Assembly (NCBI RefSeq): GCF_014831675.1
Contig: NZ_VJXY01000054.1
Location: forward strand, 1-42,560
Direction of reading: 5' to 3'
DNA from: Komarekiella delphini-convector SJRDD-AB1
GTDB lineage: Bacteria; Cyanobacteriota; Cyanobacteriia; Cyanobacteriales; Nostocaceae
Length of the DNA: 42,560 nt
The position numbers and the translations under genes were made by a program. Under the pieces are notes generated by a model. It did not search any database. It was given only the letters and a program-made list of their open reading frames with translations, and was not told the DNA's origin. This document shows, one piece after another, positions 27,057 through 36,175 of the stretch (position 1 is the stretch's first letter; each line of letters begins with the position of its first letter).

Positions 27057-27338
27057 GTCTGCATTCCTAATTTTGGTTATTTATATGCTTGTTTCAATCT
27101 TGGTTTGCTGCGACACTCTCCAGTTATTGGTGGTAGTTTTTGTCTTCAGACAACACTCTTAATTAATATCTCTCTCTACAGACATAATCAAAATTGCTAA
27201 ATATATCAGAATTACACCTCTAGACTCACGTATTTAAAATAAAAAACGTTAATACTAACAAATAATAGCTTTACAGCTTTAAAACTGGTTGTCATCAAAA
27301 ATTAGACTCCAGAAAAAAAAGAAAAAAGAGTACAAACA

Positions 27339-27800
27339 ATGACAGCTTCTACAGACCGCGAGCCAGAAATTCAAAAACTGCGTGAACTAATCAAAGATAT
27401 TGATTATGGGATGTTTACTACAGTTAATGATGATGGAAGCTTGCATAGTTATCCTATGTCAACAAGTGGTGAGATTAATTCTGATGCCACACTTTGGTTT
27501 TTTACCTATGCTAAATCTCACAAAGTGACTGATATTGAACACCATCAGCAAGTCAATGTCAGTTACTCATCACCGGATCAGCAAAGATTCGTTTCCATAT
27601 CAGGTACAGCACAATTAGTGCAAGACCGCAACAAAATGCGAGAACTATGGAAGCCGGAACTTCAAACCTGGTTTCCTAAAGGACTAGCCGAAGCTGATAT
27701 TGCCTTGCTCAAGGTAAATATTAATCAGGTTGATTACTGGGATAGTCAATCAAGCTTTAAGCCACAAACAATTAATTTATTGACATTATCACAGCTTTAA
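27339..27800 (+). CDS. Pyridoxamine 5'-phosphate oxidase-like / general stress protein
   Basis: A 153-aa flavin split-barrel protein: MFTTVNDDGSLHSYPMSTSG, TLWFFTYAKSHKV, VNVSYSSPDQQRFVSISG and the closing VDYWDS. It matches the general stress protein 26 group, which binds FMN or F420 rather than acting as true PdxH. A purine-rich AGAAAAAAAAGAAAAAAGAG leader precedes the ATG. It opens a run of stress-type genes on the plus strand. Confidence 0.85.
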   Translation: MTASTDREPEIQKLRELIKDIDYGMFTTVNDDGSLHSYPMSTSGEINSDATLWFFTYAKSHKVTDIEHHQQVNVSYSSPDQQRFVSISGTAQLVQDRNKMRELWKPELQTWFPKGLAEADIALLKVNINQVDYWDSQSSFKPQTINLLTLSQL

Positions 27801-27853
27801 GAACTAGGATTCCTAAGCTGAAATTGTAAAAGTAAGTTTAATTACAAAAGTCA

Positions 27854-28973
27854 ATGTCAGGTAACAATGATGATGAAGCCGCCTCAAAGCATCTGTCTCC
27901 AGAGCTAAAACGGCGGCATTTTTTACAAGGATTAGGCTTTATTGGTGCAGGCGCAGGAGCAATTATCGCTGACCATATCCTAAATAGTAATTCCGCAGTA
28001 GAAGCGGCACAAGTCCAAAAATCATCTGCAACTGCAATGAATAACAAAACTACTGGTGAAATTCCTCATCGTCCACTGGGAAAAACAGGAGTACAAGTAT
28101 CAGCGATCGCTTTGGGAGGCGCAACTGTAGCCCAAGGAAACAGCCGAGAAGAGACGATTCGCATTATCCAAGAAGCCATTGATCACGGCATTACCTTTAT
28201 GGATAACGCTTGGGAGTATAACCAGCATCGTAGTGAAGAGTGGATGGGACAAGTTTTGCAAGGGCGACGAGATCAGGTTTTTTTGATGACGAAGGTATGT
28301 AGCCACGGACGCTCGCCAAGTTGCAATGCAGCAACTTGAGGAATCCCTACGCCGTCTCAAAACTGATCACCTTGACCTGTGGCAAATCCACGAGGTTGTT
28401 TACGACAACGATCCAGAAAGGATCTTCCGTACTAATGGGGTAATTGAAGCTTTGGATCAGGCAAAGAAAGAGGGTAAAGTTAGGTTTGTTGGTTTTACAG
28501 GTCACAAAGACCCGGCCATTCATCTGAAAATGCTCTCTTACAATTATCCGTTTGATACGGTGCAATTACCCCTCAATTGTTTTGATGCCAGCTTTAGAAG
28601 CTTTGAGAAACAAGTGCTACCGGAACTCAACAAACGGGGAATCGCTGCAATTGGCATGAAAAGCCTCAGCGGTACAGGCGACGCCATTAAAAAAGGTGTA
28701 GTAACCCCAGAGGAAGCCTTGCGTTATGTCTTGAGTTTACCGATCGCCACCCTTGTTAGCGGTATTGATTCACTAAAAATATTGCGTCAAAATTTAGCGA
28801 TCGCTCGGAGTTTTAAACCGATGCCAGCAGAACAAATGCAAGCTTTGCGCGATCGCTGCGCTCAGTATGCCGCTGATGGGCGTTTTGAACTCTTCAAAAC
28901 TTCCATGAAATTTGATGGCGATGTCGGCAGAATCCAGCACGGCTTTCCACCCCAAAGCCAGATGCAGACTTAA
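27854..28973 (+). pseudogene. Tat-exported aldo/keto reductase, frameshifted
   Basis: Frame one (27854-28339) gives a twin-arginine signal (KRRHFLQGLGFIGAGAG) and the first half of an aldo/keto reductase, including the catalytic Asp and Tyr in DNAWEYN and Lys in FLMTK. It then shifts at about 28312, inside GGACGCTCGCC. Frame three (to 28973) continues QQLEESLRRLKTDHLDLW with the catalytic His in WQIHE. A +1-type shift (for example loss of 5 bp from a CGACG repeat) explains the break; otherwise the protein would be a normal 370-odd residues. Substrate is unknown. It may be a real pseudogene or a sequence error. Confidence 0.85.
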
Positions 28974-29056
28974 TATTTTGACTAAACCTCCGGGGAAAGT
29001 AGGAGAGTAAGAGGAAAAAAAAAGTTTTTGGGACGTTAAGTAAGGAAATGAAATTT

Positions 29057-29260
29057 ATGCCTTACAAACATATTAAAGACTTACCAGATTCAGTCAAAGA
29101 AAACTTACCCAAGCACGCTCAAGAAATTTTTCGGGCTGCATTCAACAGCGCTGAAGAACAATATGGCGAAGAAGAACGGGCTTTTCGTGTTGCTTGGAGT
29201 GCAGTCAAGCGCGATTACGAAAAAGGCGATGATGAACAATGGCACAAAAAGCCAGAATAA
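29057..29260 (+). CDS. chaB: ChaB family protein
   Basis: The 67-aa protein from the second ATG (MPYKHIKDLPDSVKENL) matches ChaB, with PKHAQEIFRAAFNSA and AWSAVKRDYEKG. The 29057 start is preferred since AAGGA lies 9 nt upstream; the ATG at 29048 is only one base from it. ChaB was named as a cation transport regulator beside ChaA, but in cyanobacteria it commonly sits among stress genes. The antiporter of this window is 7 kb away. Confidence 0.9.
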   Translation: MPYKHIKDLPDSVKENLPKHAQEIFRAAFNSAEEQYGEEERAFRVAWSAVKRDYEKGDDEQWHKKPE

Positions 29261-29340
29261 CTAAGACAAAATTACTTCTAAAACTGAGTTTGGCTTGACA
29301 AAATTTAGATGTAGATCTGTATATTTCAAACTTTATCATT

Positions 29341-29859
29341 ATGAATTACCTTGTTGCAGTCTTACCAGATAAAAGACAAACAGAAGCCGCCTACTCTGCT
29401 CTAGAAGAAGCGGGTATGCAAATGTCACAAGTTAATATCTTGGGCAAGGGTTATAAGAGTGCCGATGAATTTGGATTAATTGACCCCGAAAAGCAAGCTC
29501 ATAAACAGACAAATCGGCTGTTATACTGGCTTGTTCCCTTCGGATTTATAGCAGGCTATACCTTCAATTTCCTCACACAAATTGAGATTTTTCCCCAAGC
29601 TACTGCCTTCGGTAATGAAATTATTGCTGGTCTTATGGGAGCAGCATCCGGTGCATTAGGTGCTGTTTTAATCGGTCGAGGAGTCGGTTTAACAGTTGGT
29701 AGTGGCGATGCCTTACCCTATCGTAACCGTTTGAATGCTGGCAAGTACCTAATTGTAGTGAACGGAAATGAAGATTTAATCCGCGAAGCAACTCGCTTAC
29801 TTCGTCAATTTGAACCGGAAAATATTCAAGGCTATATAGAAGAACCAAGCGGTACGTAA
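29341..29859 (+). CDS. Glycine-zipper membrane protein, general-stress type
   Basis: This 172-aa protein has an N-terminal soluble region (MNYLVAVLPDKRQTEAAYSAL) resembling general stress protein 17M / DUF1269-type folds, then two hydrophobic segments (about 60-78 and 92-118), the second glycine-rich (GLMGAASGALGAVLIG). A C-terminal soluble part (LNAGKYLIVVNGNEDLI) mirrors the N-terminal strand pattern. It follows chaB by 80 nt. The function is unknown; desiccation or oxidative stress is suggested only by context. Confidence 0.75.
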   Translation: MNYLVAVLPDKRQTEAAYSALEEAGMQMSQVNILGKGYKSADEFGLIDPEKQAHKQTNRLLYWLVPFGFIAGYTFNFLTQIEIFPQATAFGNEIIAGLMGAASGALGAVLIGRGVGLTVGSGDALPYRNRLNAGKYLIVVNGNEDLIREATRLLRQFEPENIQGYIEEPSGT

Positions 29860-29974
29860 CTTTGATTAAATGAAGCCTCACTGCCAGAAGTTATTGCAGA
29901 TTTATAAATGGTGAAAAATTCTTTTGTTCAAAACTACGGAATAGGCAGGATAGCCAAATATCAAAATAACCAGA

Positions 29975-30343
29975 ACTTACGCACTCAGATCCCCCAACCC
30001 CCTTAAAAAGGGGGCTTTATAAATTCCCCCCTTTTGAAGGGGAGCCAGCGCGGTCTTCTCCCAAAGGGAGAGGCTAGCGCCAAGGGGGTTTCCACGCCAC
30101 TCCCCACAACGGATAGCGCAGCGTAAAGCCTTCTCTTCTCCTATCGGAGACACTTCGTGAACGAGAGGCTTCGCCTTAAGCGAAGCCATGCCGCAGGCTT
30201 TACGGCATGGCTTCTCTTCGAGAGGCTTCGCCAACGCTTAGAGCGAGTCCTCGAGCGTCGGGAACCTCCGCAAGGGGGTGGCTCCCCATGAGCGACTGGC
30301 GTGGGCTAGGGGGGATCTAGGTTTCAGCCTTCAGTGCGTAAGT
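29975..30343. repeat. MITE-like element, family R1, copy 1
   Basis: A 369-bp element is bounded by perfect 11-bp terminal inverted repeats, ACTTACGCACT (29975) and AGTGCGTAAGT (30333). Inside are several hairpins, such as GCCATGCCG...CGGCATGGC and GCTTCGCCTTAAGCGAAGC. No transposase is encoded. The right part recurs, inverted, at 42335 to the window end. Confidence 0.88.
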
Positions 30344-30379
30344 CCTAATAACTTTTCACAGTTCTATAACCACAATTCA

Positions 30380-30460
30380 GTAGAGACGTTGCAATGCAAC
30401 GTCTCTACGAAATAATCGGTTTTTTTCGCCTTTATCTTGAATACTGAATCGGTGTTCTAG
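30380..30460. repeat. Dispersed palindromic element, family R2, copy 2 (inverted)
   Basis: It begins with the perfect hairpin GTAGAGACGTTGCAATGCAA...TCTCTAC (30380-30408) and continues CGAAATAATCGGTTTTTTTC to ATACTGAATCGGTGTTCTAG. This is the reverse complement of 25016-25095 with few changes. Confidence 0.85.
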
Positions 30461-30508
30461 ATAGTTGGCAACGATTAGGCTAATTTCTAATTAATACTTA
30501 AAATTATC

Positions 30509-31630
30509 TTACGACTTGCCAGCAGGTGGAGCAGCATTAATTAGGTCTGGCTTCTCTTCAAGAGGAGGATGCTCAATAGCTTGGTCTAATGTGGGACGTT
30601 GATGCGGCTCAAAAGATTTTAACTGTACAGGTTGACCTGTCTCAATTGAGTGATATAACGCCTGAATAATCCGAACATCATTTAATCCTTCCATCCCAGA
30701 TGGCTCTGGGTCTTTATCTTGTAAAATGCAATCTGAGAAGTATGTGAATTCAGCCGCTAGCTGGTCGTGAGGAGCAAAGGTGCGCTCTTGGGTTTCACCA
30801 TTAACTGTGAGGTAGTGCTTCAATTCTCCCTGCCAAGCATAGGCGGATTCTACTCGTAAATCGCCTTTTGTACCCACAATTTGATAGGTCGAAACTTTTG
30901 CTGCCCCAAAGCTACAGGTAAATGTCGCCAGTCGTTCATTCGGAAAGCGCAAGATAGCACTAGTCATTTCTTCCACTTCACTGAAGCGTTGTTCTCCCTT
31001 GTTGGCAGCTACAGCAAAGACTTCTATTGGTTCATCTTGAAATAAATAACGTGCAGCATTAATGCAATAGATGCCAATGTCGTTAAGCGTACCACCCCCA
31101 GTTACATTTCGTAAACGAGTATTGCCCTCCTCCACTTGTTGAGTGAAGACTGAATTGAATATGCGTGCTTCACCGATTTGCTTTGATCGTACAATTTCAA
31201 CTGCTTGCAAATTTGCTTCATCTAGATGTAAGCGGTATGCAATCATTAACTTCACATTGTTGTCTTTGGCAGCTTTAATCATTGCCTCACAATCTTCTTC
31301 GGTGACTGCCATTGGTTTTTCGCACAGTACATGAATTGCTTGATTAGCCGCCCGCACAGTGTAATCGCGATGCAAGTGATTGGGTAATGCAATATAAACT
31401 GCATCAATCTCACCACTTGTAAGGCAGTCCTCGTACTCTTCATAGGAATAAGTACGTTGAATGCCATACTGTTTGCTAACTTCTTCACGTTTAGTGGGAT
31501 CATCTGAAACTAGAGCAACTAATTCAGAGTTATGAGCATGAGTAAACGCAGGTAAAGCAGCTTCTTGAGCAAACCAACCCAAACCAACAACGGCGTAACG
31601 AATTTTGCCCTTTCCGTTTGTAGCTGTCAT
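30509..31630 (-). CDS. Gfo/Idh/MocA-family oxidoreductase
   Basis: The start at MTATNGKGKIRYAVVGLG is supported by AGAGG 7 nt upstream; the open frame extends 43 codons further without a domain. The 373-aa protein has an N-terminal Rossmann fold (VVGLGWFAQEAALPAF), the family motif CEKPMAV, and a C-terminal dehydrogenase domain with GGGTLNDIGIYCINAARYLF. It is an NAD(P)-dependent sugar or polyol dehydrogenase; glucose-6-phosphate- or glucose-fructose-oxidoreductase-like. The exact substrate is unknown. It is monocistronic. Confidence 0.9.
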   Translation of the reverse strand: MTATNGKGKIRYAVVGLGWFAQEAALPAFTHAHNSELVALVSDDPTKREEVSKQYGIQRTYSYEEYEDCLTSGEIDAVYIALPNHLHRDYTVRAANQAIHVLCEKPMAVTEEDCEAMIKAAKDNNVKLMIAYRLHLDEANLQAVEIVRSKQIGEARIFNSVFTQQVEEGNTRLRNVTGGGTLNDIGIYCINAARYLFQDEPIEVFAVAANKGEQRFSEVEEMTSAILRFPNERLATFTCSFGAAKVSTYQIVGTKGDLRVESAYAWQGELKHYLTVNGETQERTFAPHDQLAAEFTYFSDCILQDKDPEPSGMEGLNDVRIIQALYHSIETGQPVQLKSFEPHQRPTLDQAIEHPPLEEKPDLINAAPPAGKS

Positions 31631-32239
31631 TTTTAGACCTCTCAATGAATAAGTTGATTTCAAAAAACCCTCTTTTAGCTTGATGGAGTTTATTAAATAT
31701 TCAATCCTACTAATGAGATAAGCTCTAATCATGCTTAAGTGTGAATGAAGCGATCGCATCCGCCAACATATTTGAAAAATAGGCCCTCTGTTGGGTGCAT
31801 CAAATTTTATGTGTCAACGGTGAACTAAAGCGAATGCATTTATCTTGAAATTTTTTTGGTATAGGTGTAAAGTCTTTTATATTTATTTACAGCCGTTGTT
31901 AAAAATATACAGCGGTGCAAATTCCTATATCCAGCTAGTAGTGTATGCATTTGATTTTGAAACGCTTTAAAATTTGCGCTATACCAAGAACAGACTAACT
32001 GCAATTAATGAGTATAATTGCTAGCCTGATCGTTTTGATTTTAAATTGGGTGCAAGTACTGATTTTTGTGTTTTCAAGCTTCGACTAACATTTATATGAT
32101 TGCGAAATATCCTATTAGCATCAGCGTTATTCAATGTGAAAACTCTCGTCGTTCAAGCACCTGAATTTACCCTGAGCCAACTCTGTATAACTTCATGCAG
32201 ATATTTGAAGAATCTCATAAAACTTAAGGAGCGTTTACA
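31631..32239. other. Divergent intergenic region
   Basis: About 610 bp between the oxidoreductase and a small membrane protein on the other strand. It is AT-rich, with GGAG 12 nt before the 32240 start. No gene or repeat is evident. Confidence 0.45.
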
Positions 32240-32569
32240 ATGAATCAAATACAAGTGGCTTTAATTATTGGTTATCTATTAATGACATGCTATTTTTTGG
32301 GCAATTGGTTAATATTTTCCCTGCGTCATCCTAGTTCTTCTCCAGAAGATAAATTCTTGTCATTTGTAATGTTTTTGATCACAACTATTTTTTGGCCTTT
32401 AGTAGTTCCGATATCTTGTTTAGGAATGTTAAAAAAACAGCAGTTGGAGTATAGTACGGTGATTCCTGTTCTCTTGGCAATGTTTGCTTTTAGTATTTCC
32501 TACTATCTGACTTATCTACATGCACATGGTATTTGCTACACTGGTTTACTTTGCCCTTATGCCTCATGA
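32240..32569 (+). CDS. Small three-span membrane protein
   Basis: A 109-aa protein with three hydrophobic segments (about 5-27, 41-65 and 73-93) and a Cys-containing tail (HGICYTGLLCPYAS). AAGGAG lies 9 nt upstream of the ATG, supporting translation. No family is recognised. The two C-terminal cysteines might form a disulfide if the tail is outside the membrane. Confidence 0.65.
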   Translation: MNQIQVALIIGYLLMTCYFLGNWLIFSLRHPSSSPEDKFLSFVMFLITTIFWPLVVPISCLGMLKKQQLEYSTVIPVLLAMFAFSISYYLTYLHAHGICYTGLLCPYAS

Positions 32570-32699
32570 TTGGATTAGTTAAAACCAGCTTCTAGAGGAA
32601 TTTGAGTTACTCTAGATTCATCTTTTAACTTAATCGGTATAGATTCAGCGAATTTTTATATCCTGTAAATTAATCTATTCAATTGCAACAAATCCTTTG

Positions 32700-32727
32700 G
32701 TAGAGACGTTGCATTGCAGCGTCTCTA
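32700..32727. repeat. Family R2 hairpin core, degenerate copy
   Basis: GTAGAGACGTTGCATTGCAG...TCTCTA is the hairpin of the R2 repeats without the flanking 50 bp. One G:T pair interrupts the stem. It lies between two convergent genes. Confidence 0.8.
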
Positions 32728-32779
32728 AATGGTTTATCTGTCACATTCTTTTTTTAAATTGGTATAACATCGCCTCATC

Positions 32780-32810
32780 AAAAAAGTGCTGAGTGAAAAC
32801 TACTCAGCAC
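32780..32810 (-). terminator. Intrinsic terminator of the lipoprotein gene
   Basis: On the minus strand GTGCTGAGT and ACTCAGCAC form a perfect 9-bp stem with a 7-nt loop, followed at once by TTTTTTG. It begins 44 nt after the stop codon at 32854. Confidence 0.85.
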
Positions 32811-32853
32811 CAAAGCATTTAAGAGCAACTAAATTGTTTGAACTTGAAATTTA

Positions 32854-33738
32854 TTAACGGCGTCTACCAGTACCAAATGAGCGACTACCAGAAGAACGTC
32901 GGTTAGTGCCAAAACCAGTTCCCGTATTGCGTCTGGTTGAGCCAGTTCTGCCAGATGGTCTGAGTTCGCTGCTGCCAAAACCGGAACCAGAAGGACGGTT
33001 TCCTGTAGTGGTGCGTGGTGAAGTCCGTACATTTGAATTACCAGGATATGACCTTCTAATTGTTCCTGTACTGCGGAAAGCAGTGCGATTCCTCACGGCT
33101 GCGGGTGGCGCATTGTAGCGAGAGCGATAGCTACTAACTGCTTGGTCATAGCTTCTACCATATCCACCGTAGCCAGTCATCACTCCTCCTGGCTGATAGA
33201 CAGGGGGTACATAATACTGGGGTCTAAACAATAGACTACCAAGCGCCTGACCAGCCACAGCACCAGCTACAGACCCGGCAAAGGGTGCCCAGAAGCCATT
33301 TTCACGGCGGACTACAACCGTTTCTTGTTGTCCTGTTTGGGGATTTGTTCTGTTCTCAGTAACGTTATGGACATATTCAATTTTGAAGTCTTCCGTCAGA
33401 TATAAACTTGGCTGTCCGTTATCTACCTTCAAGTAACTTTTCTTACCTTGCTTGACTTCGTCATCAGTCAGCCGTGCCATTTGCAAATTTTCGGTTGTAA
33501 ACCTAGGGGGCGTGTTGTTGAGCAAAAACAGCGTATACTCCCCAGTTGCATCGTCGTATGTAGCTTGTTGTATTTGGTACTCACCATCATTGAGTTTGGT
33601 GGTAGCTGAAGTCTGGCTAACGTTCTTAGCTGAAGGAGAAGAGGTAGTTTCGTTTCCTCCCCCACAAGCGACAGTTGTCACACACAAACTCAGGGCTAAA
33701 AAAACAGCTGTAAATTTACGCACTATAGTCATGAGCAT
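32854..33738 (-). CDS. Putative lipoprotein with Ser/Gly/Arg-rich tail
   Basis: The 294-aa protein has a lipoprotein signal peptide with lipobox TTVAC and Cys25. A folded region follows (about 45-130), then a glycine-zipper stretch (FAGSVAGAVAGQALGSLLF, about 150-170) and a low-complexity C-terminal tail rich in Ser, Gly, Thr and Arg ending in TGRRR. It should be anchored at the cell envelope. The very basic tail may bind polysaccharide or nucleic acid; that is a guess. A DUF1517 gene lies 70 bp upstream on the same strand. Confidence 0.8.
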   Translation of the reverse strand: MLMTIVRKFTAVFLALSLCVTTVACGGGNETTSSPSAKNVSQTSATTKLNDGEYQIQQATYDDATGEYTLFLLNNTPPRFTTENLQMARLTDDEVKQGKKSYLKVDNGQPSLYLTEDFKIEYVHNVTENRTNPQTGQQETVVVRRENGFWAPFAGSVAGAVAGQALGSLLFRPQYYVPPVYQPGGVMTGYGGYGRSYDQAVSSYRSRYNAPPAAVRNRTAFRSTGTIRRSYPGNSNVRTSPRTTTGNRPSGSGFGSSELRPSGRTGSTRRNTGTGFGTNRRSSGSRSFGTGRRR

Positions 33739-33808
33739 TGCATTATTGTCCTATCTCCGAGCTTAACAAGTGATCGATGTGAACAGTCAGTACGGACTAC
33801 CCAACAAA

Positions 33809-34402
33809 TTATAAAGGAATCAATTCTGGGTAATGTTGTAATAGCTGATCGCTAGTGAGTTCATCGCCTAACTGCGCTGGGGAAAAATGCACTTGGATTG
33901 CCTTGAGTTTATGTTTGTAATGCAAATTGATTAAAGCTTTCAAACCTTCCTTTAGTGCCTGAACGCTAGAAAAGTCAGTTTCCAAGTCTGGAACTTCTCC
34001 TTCATAAGCTACTGTAATCATCACAACTACGTTGCGCGTCACAGGAATAGATAAAGGTTCATTAAGTTCTGAGTCAGGGCTGTAATCTGGTTCACTAAGA
34101 TATCTTTGGGCGGAGTCAGTAAATAATTCATTCACGTAATCTCCCGCTTCGCCTTCATCCCAAAATACATCGCCTTCATTGGCAGCAGAAAGCCAATATT
34201 CATCATATTGCAATAGGGTTTGGCAGATTTCTACTAATGCTTCTCCCAAAACGTCCAAGTCTCCCTCAGAGTCGATCGCATCCCGTCCAGCACTATTTAA
34301 TACTCCCAAAATTGGTGCTACTTCACCTCCCCCTAAATGCAGAAATAGGCGAAAAACTACATAGCGAGTCCGACCGATCATTCTATTAAAAGAATCGCGC
34401 AT
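33809..34402 (-). CDS. DUF1517 family protein
   Basis: The 197-aa protein shows the C-terminal features of DUF1517: PVTRNVVVMITVAYEGEVPDL and ALKALINLHYKHKLKAIQVHFSPAQ, after an acidic central region (GDVFWDEGEAGDYVNELF). It lacks the N-terminal membrane or signal region of many longer members, so it appears cytoplasmic. Function is unknown in the family. It is upstream of the lipoprotein gene and may be cotranscribed with it. Confidence 0.78.
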   Translation of the reverse strand: MRDSFNRMIGRTRYVVFRLFLHLGGGEVAPILGVLNSAGRDAIDSEGDLDVLGEALVEICQTLLQYDEYWLSAANEGDVFWDEGEAGDYVNELFTDSAQRYLSEPDYSPDSELNEPLSIPVTRNVVVMITVAYEGEVPDLETDFSSVQALKEGLKALINLHYKHKLKAIQVHFSPAQLGDELTSDQLLQHYPELIPL

Positions 34403-34458
34403 CTTTATCCTCCTAGAAATTATTTTTGTCCTTTGTCATTTGTTTTAAGCTGGAATGA

Positions 34459-36024
34459 CTAATGACTAATGTAATGAAATCCTTTAACAAAATCTACAAC
34501 CATATTTAACGAAGGCATTGTAGAGTTGGTCGCTTCATTGGATATATCATCATAAACTGAAGCATTAAGAGCAGAGCGATTAATAAATCTTTTACCAAAG
34601 TTGGGATTGTCATGCACAATCAAAGTATGGGCACTGGAATTAGTTAAGATTGTCTGGGTAGGCGCTTTACAAAAGTTTAGTTTTGCTGCTACTTCCAAAT
34701 TTTTTTTCATCTGTTTAATGGTGGTAGCTTTACTCATAGCTTGCTCTAAAAGCATGATTAATTGTTTCACCATCTGGGGGGATTTTAAATCCTGGTTAGC
34801 AATAACTTCATTTTTAATCATTTCCACCATACTAGAAATATTTTTTTGGTTAGATACCGCATCATAAAAAGGAAGAATTGCGATATAAGCCGTAGGAAGT
34901 AAAGCTTCGTCGCTATCTACGCGGAAAGTAAAAACAGTCCGGCGGCGGCCGCTTTCCATACTTGGCGGTTGTCTTAACTCTTTATATTCTTGAGCAATTT
35001 GGTAGTAAGCGCCAGCAAGAGCAAAATTAGCTTCATGTTCTAGGGCTGCATCAACAACTATGCGAATTGTTGGCGATGTTTCATTAAAAAAGTCTCGTGA
35101 GTCTTCCGAATGGAACTTTTGAATGATGGAGCGATCGCCTGTAGGACTGAGATCAACCCATTCACAATTCATACCTTCAGTTTTTAAACCAAATCTGGAT
35201 GTACCGTAAAGTTTTGCCCCAGTTAAAATTGCTCCCGTTAAGTCAGCGCCAACCCATTCCGCTCTAATTAATTTTGCCTGAGTTAAATCGGCGTGTACTA
35301 AACTTGTGTTCGTTAAATTCGCATTGCTTAAGTCTGCGCCAATTAAGTTAGCTCCACTCAATTTTGCCCCGCTCAAATCTGCCCAGCGAAGATTTGCCCC
35401 GCTTAAATCTGCCCAACGAAGATTTGCCCCACTCAAATCTGCTCCACTGAGGTTAGCATGGCTAAGATTTGCCTGTCTAAGTTCGGCATCTCGCAGATTT
35501 GCGCCGCTGATGTCAGCGCGACTCAAGTCGGTGGCGTTTAAGTTAGCCATCTCCAAGTTTGCACCCGTCAAGGAACTACCTCTCAAAATTGCTTCGCTCA
35601 AGTTGGCGTGACGGAGATTCACTTGTCGCAATGTCGCTTCTCGCAAGTCAGCACTGGAGAGATTGGCCTCAAACAGATCAGCGCGACTAACGTCAGCGCG
35701 AATCAACTCAGCGCGGATCAGCGTTGCTCCTCTGAGTTGAGCGCGACTCAAATCCGCTCGAATCAAATTAGCGACGTTGAGACTAGCATTATTTAAGATG
35801 GCGCTACTTAGATTCACGCCACTGAGTCTGGCAACATTCAGCTTGACATTGCTCAAGTTGGCTTCGCTCAAATTTGCGCCACTCAGGTTGATTACACTCA
35901 AATTAGCTTGGCTAAAATTCACGCCAATGAGTTTGGCCCCGCTCAAGTTGGCTTCAGAGAGGTCAACACCACTAAAGTCTAAAACTCCTGCCGCATATTT
36001 TTCCAGCAATTCCTCTACAGTCAT
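34459..36024 (-). CDS. Pentapeptide-repeat protein with extra C-terminal domain
   Basis: The 521-aa protein starts MTVEELLEKYAAGVLDFSGV, then has about 50 A(D/N)Lxx pentapeptides from residue 15 to 275 that should form a right-handed beta-helix. The remaining 240 residues (from FGLKTEGMNCEWVDL) have no repeats and contain EANFALAGAYYQIAQEYKE and helical stretches (LIMLLEQAMSKATTIKQM). Pentapeptide proteins serve many roles in cyanobacteria; the C-terminal region is not recognised. No signal peptide. It is divergent from tyrA. Confidence 0.88.
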   Translation of the reverse strand: MTVEELLEKYAAGVLDFSGVDLSEANLSGAKLIGVNFSQANLSVINLSGANLSEANLSNVKLNVARLSGVNLSSAILNNASLNVANLIRADLSRAQLRGATLIRAELIRADVSRADLFEANLSSADLREATLRQVNLRHANLSEAILRGSSLTGANLEMANLNATDLSRADISGANLRDAELRQANLSHANLSGADLSGANLRWADLSGANLRWADLSGAKLSGANLIGADLSNANLTNTSLVHADLTQAKLIRAEWVGADLTGAILTGAKLYGTSRFGLKTEGMNCEWVDLSPTGDRSIIQKFHSEDSRDFFNETSPTIRIVVDAALEHEANFALAGAYYQIAQEYKELRQPPSMESGRRRTVFTFRVDSDEALLPTAYIAILPFYDAVSNQKNISSMVEMIKNEVIANQDLKSPQMVKQLIMLLEQAMSKATTIKQMKKNLEVAAKLNFCKAPTQTILTNSSAHTLIVHDNPNFGKRFINRSALNASVYDDISNEATNSTMPSLNMVVDFVKGFHYISH

Positions 36025-36175
36025 GGATGCTACCCCTCACACCAATTTTGGATTTTGGATTTTAGATTGAAAGTCATTAGCAACAGGCTACGACAGAAAA
36101 CTCAAACAATTGATTTGATATCAGATGCCGATTTTAATAGTTGGTAAAGTATGCAGAAAATATGTAAGAGATGAA

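Noticed and set aside
29977-30234. 85-aa frame inside the R1 element
   Set aside because: Produced by hairpin modules of the repeat; no family resemblance, no ribosome site.
35306-36070. Plus-strand frames with repeated FAPLKSA-type text
   Set aside because: They are antisense shadows of the pentapeptide repeats of the minus-strand gene.
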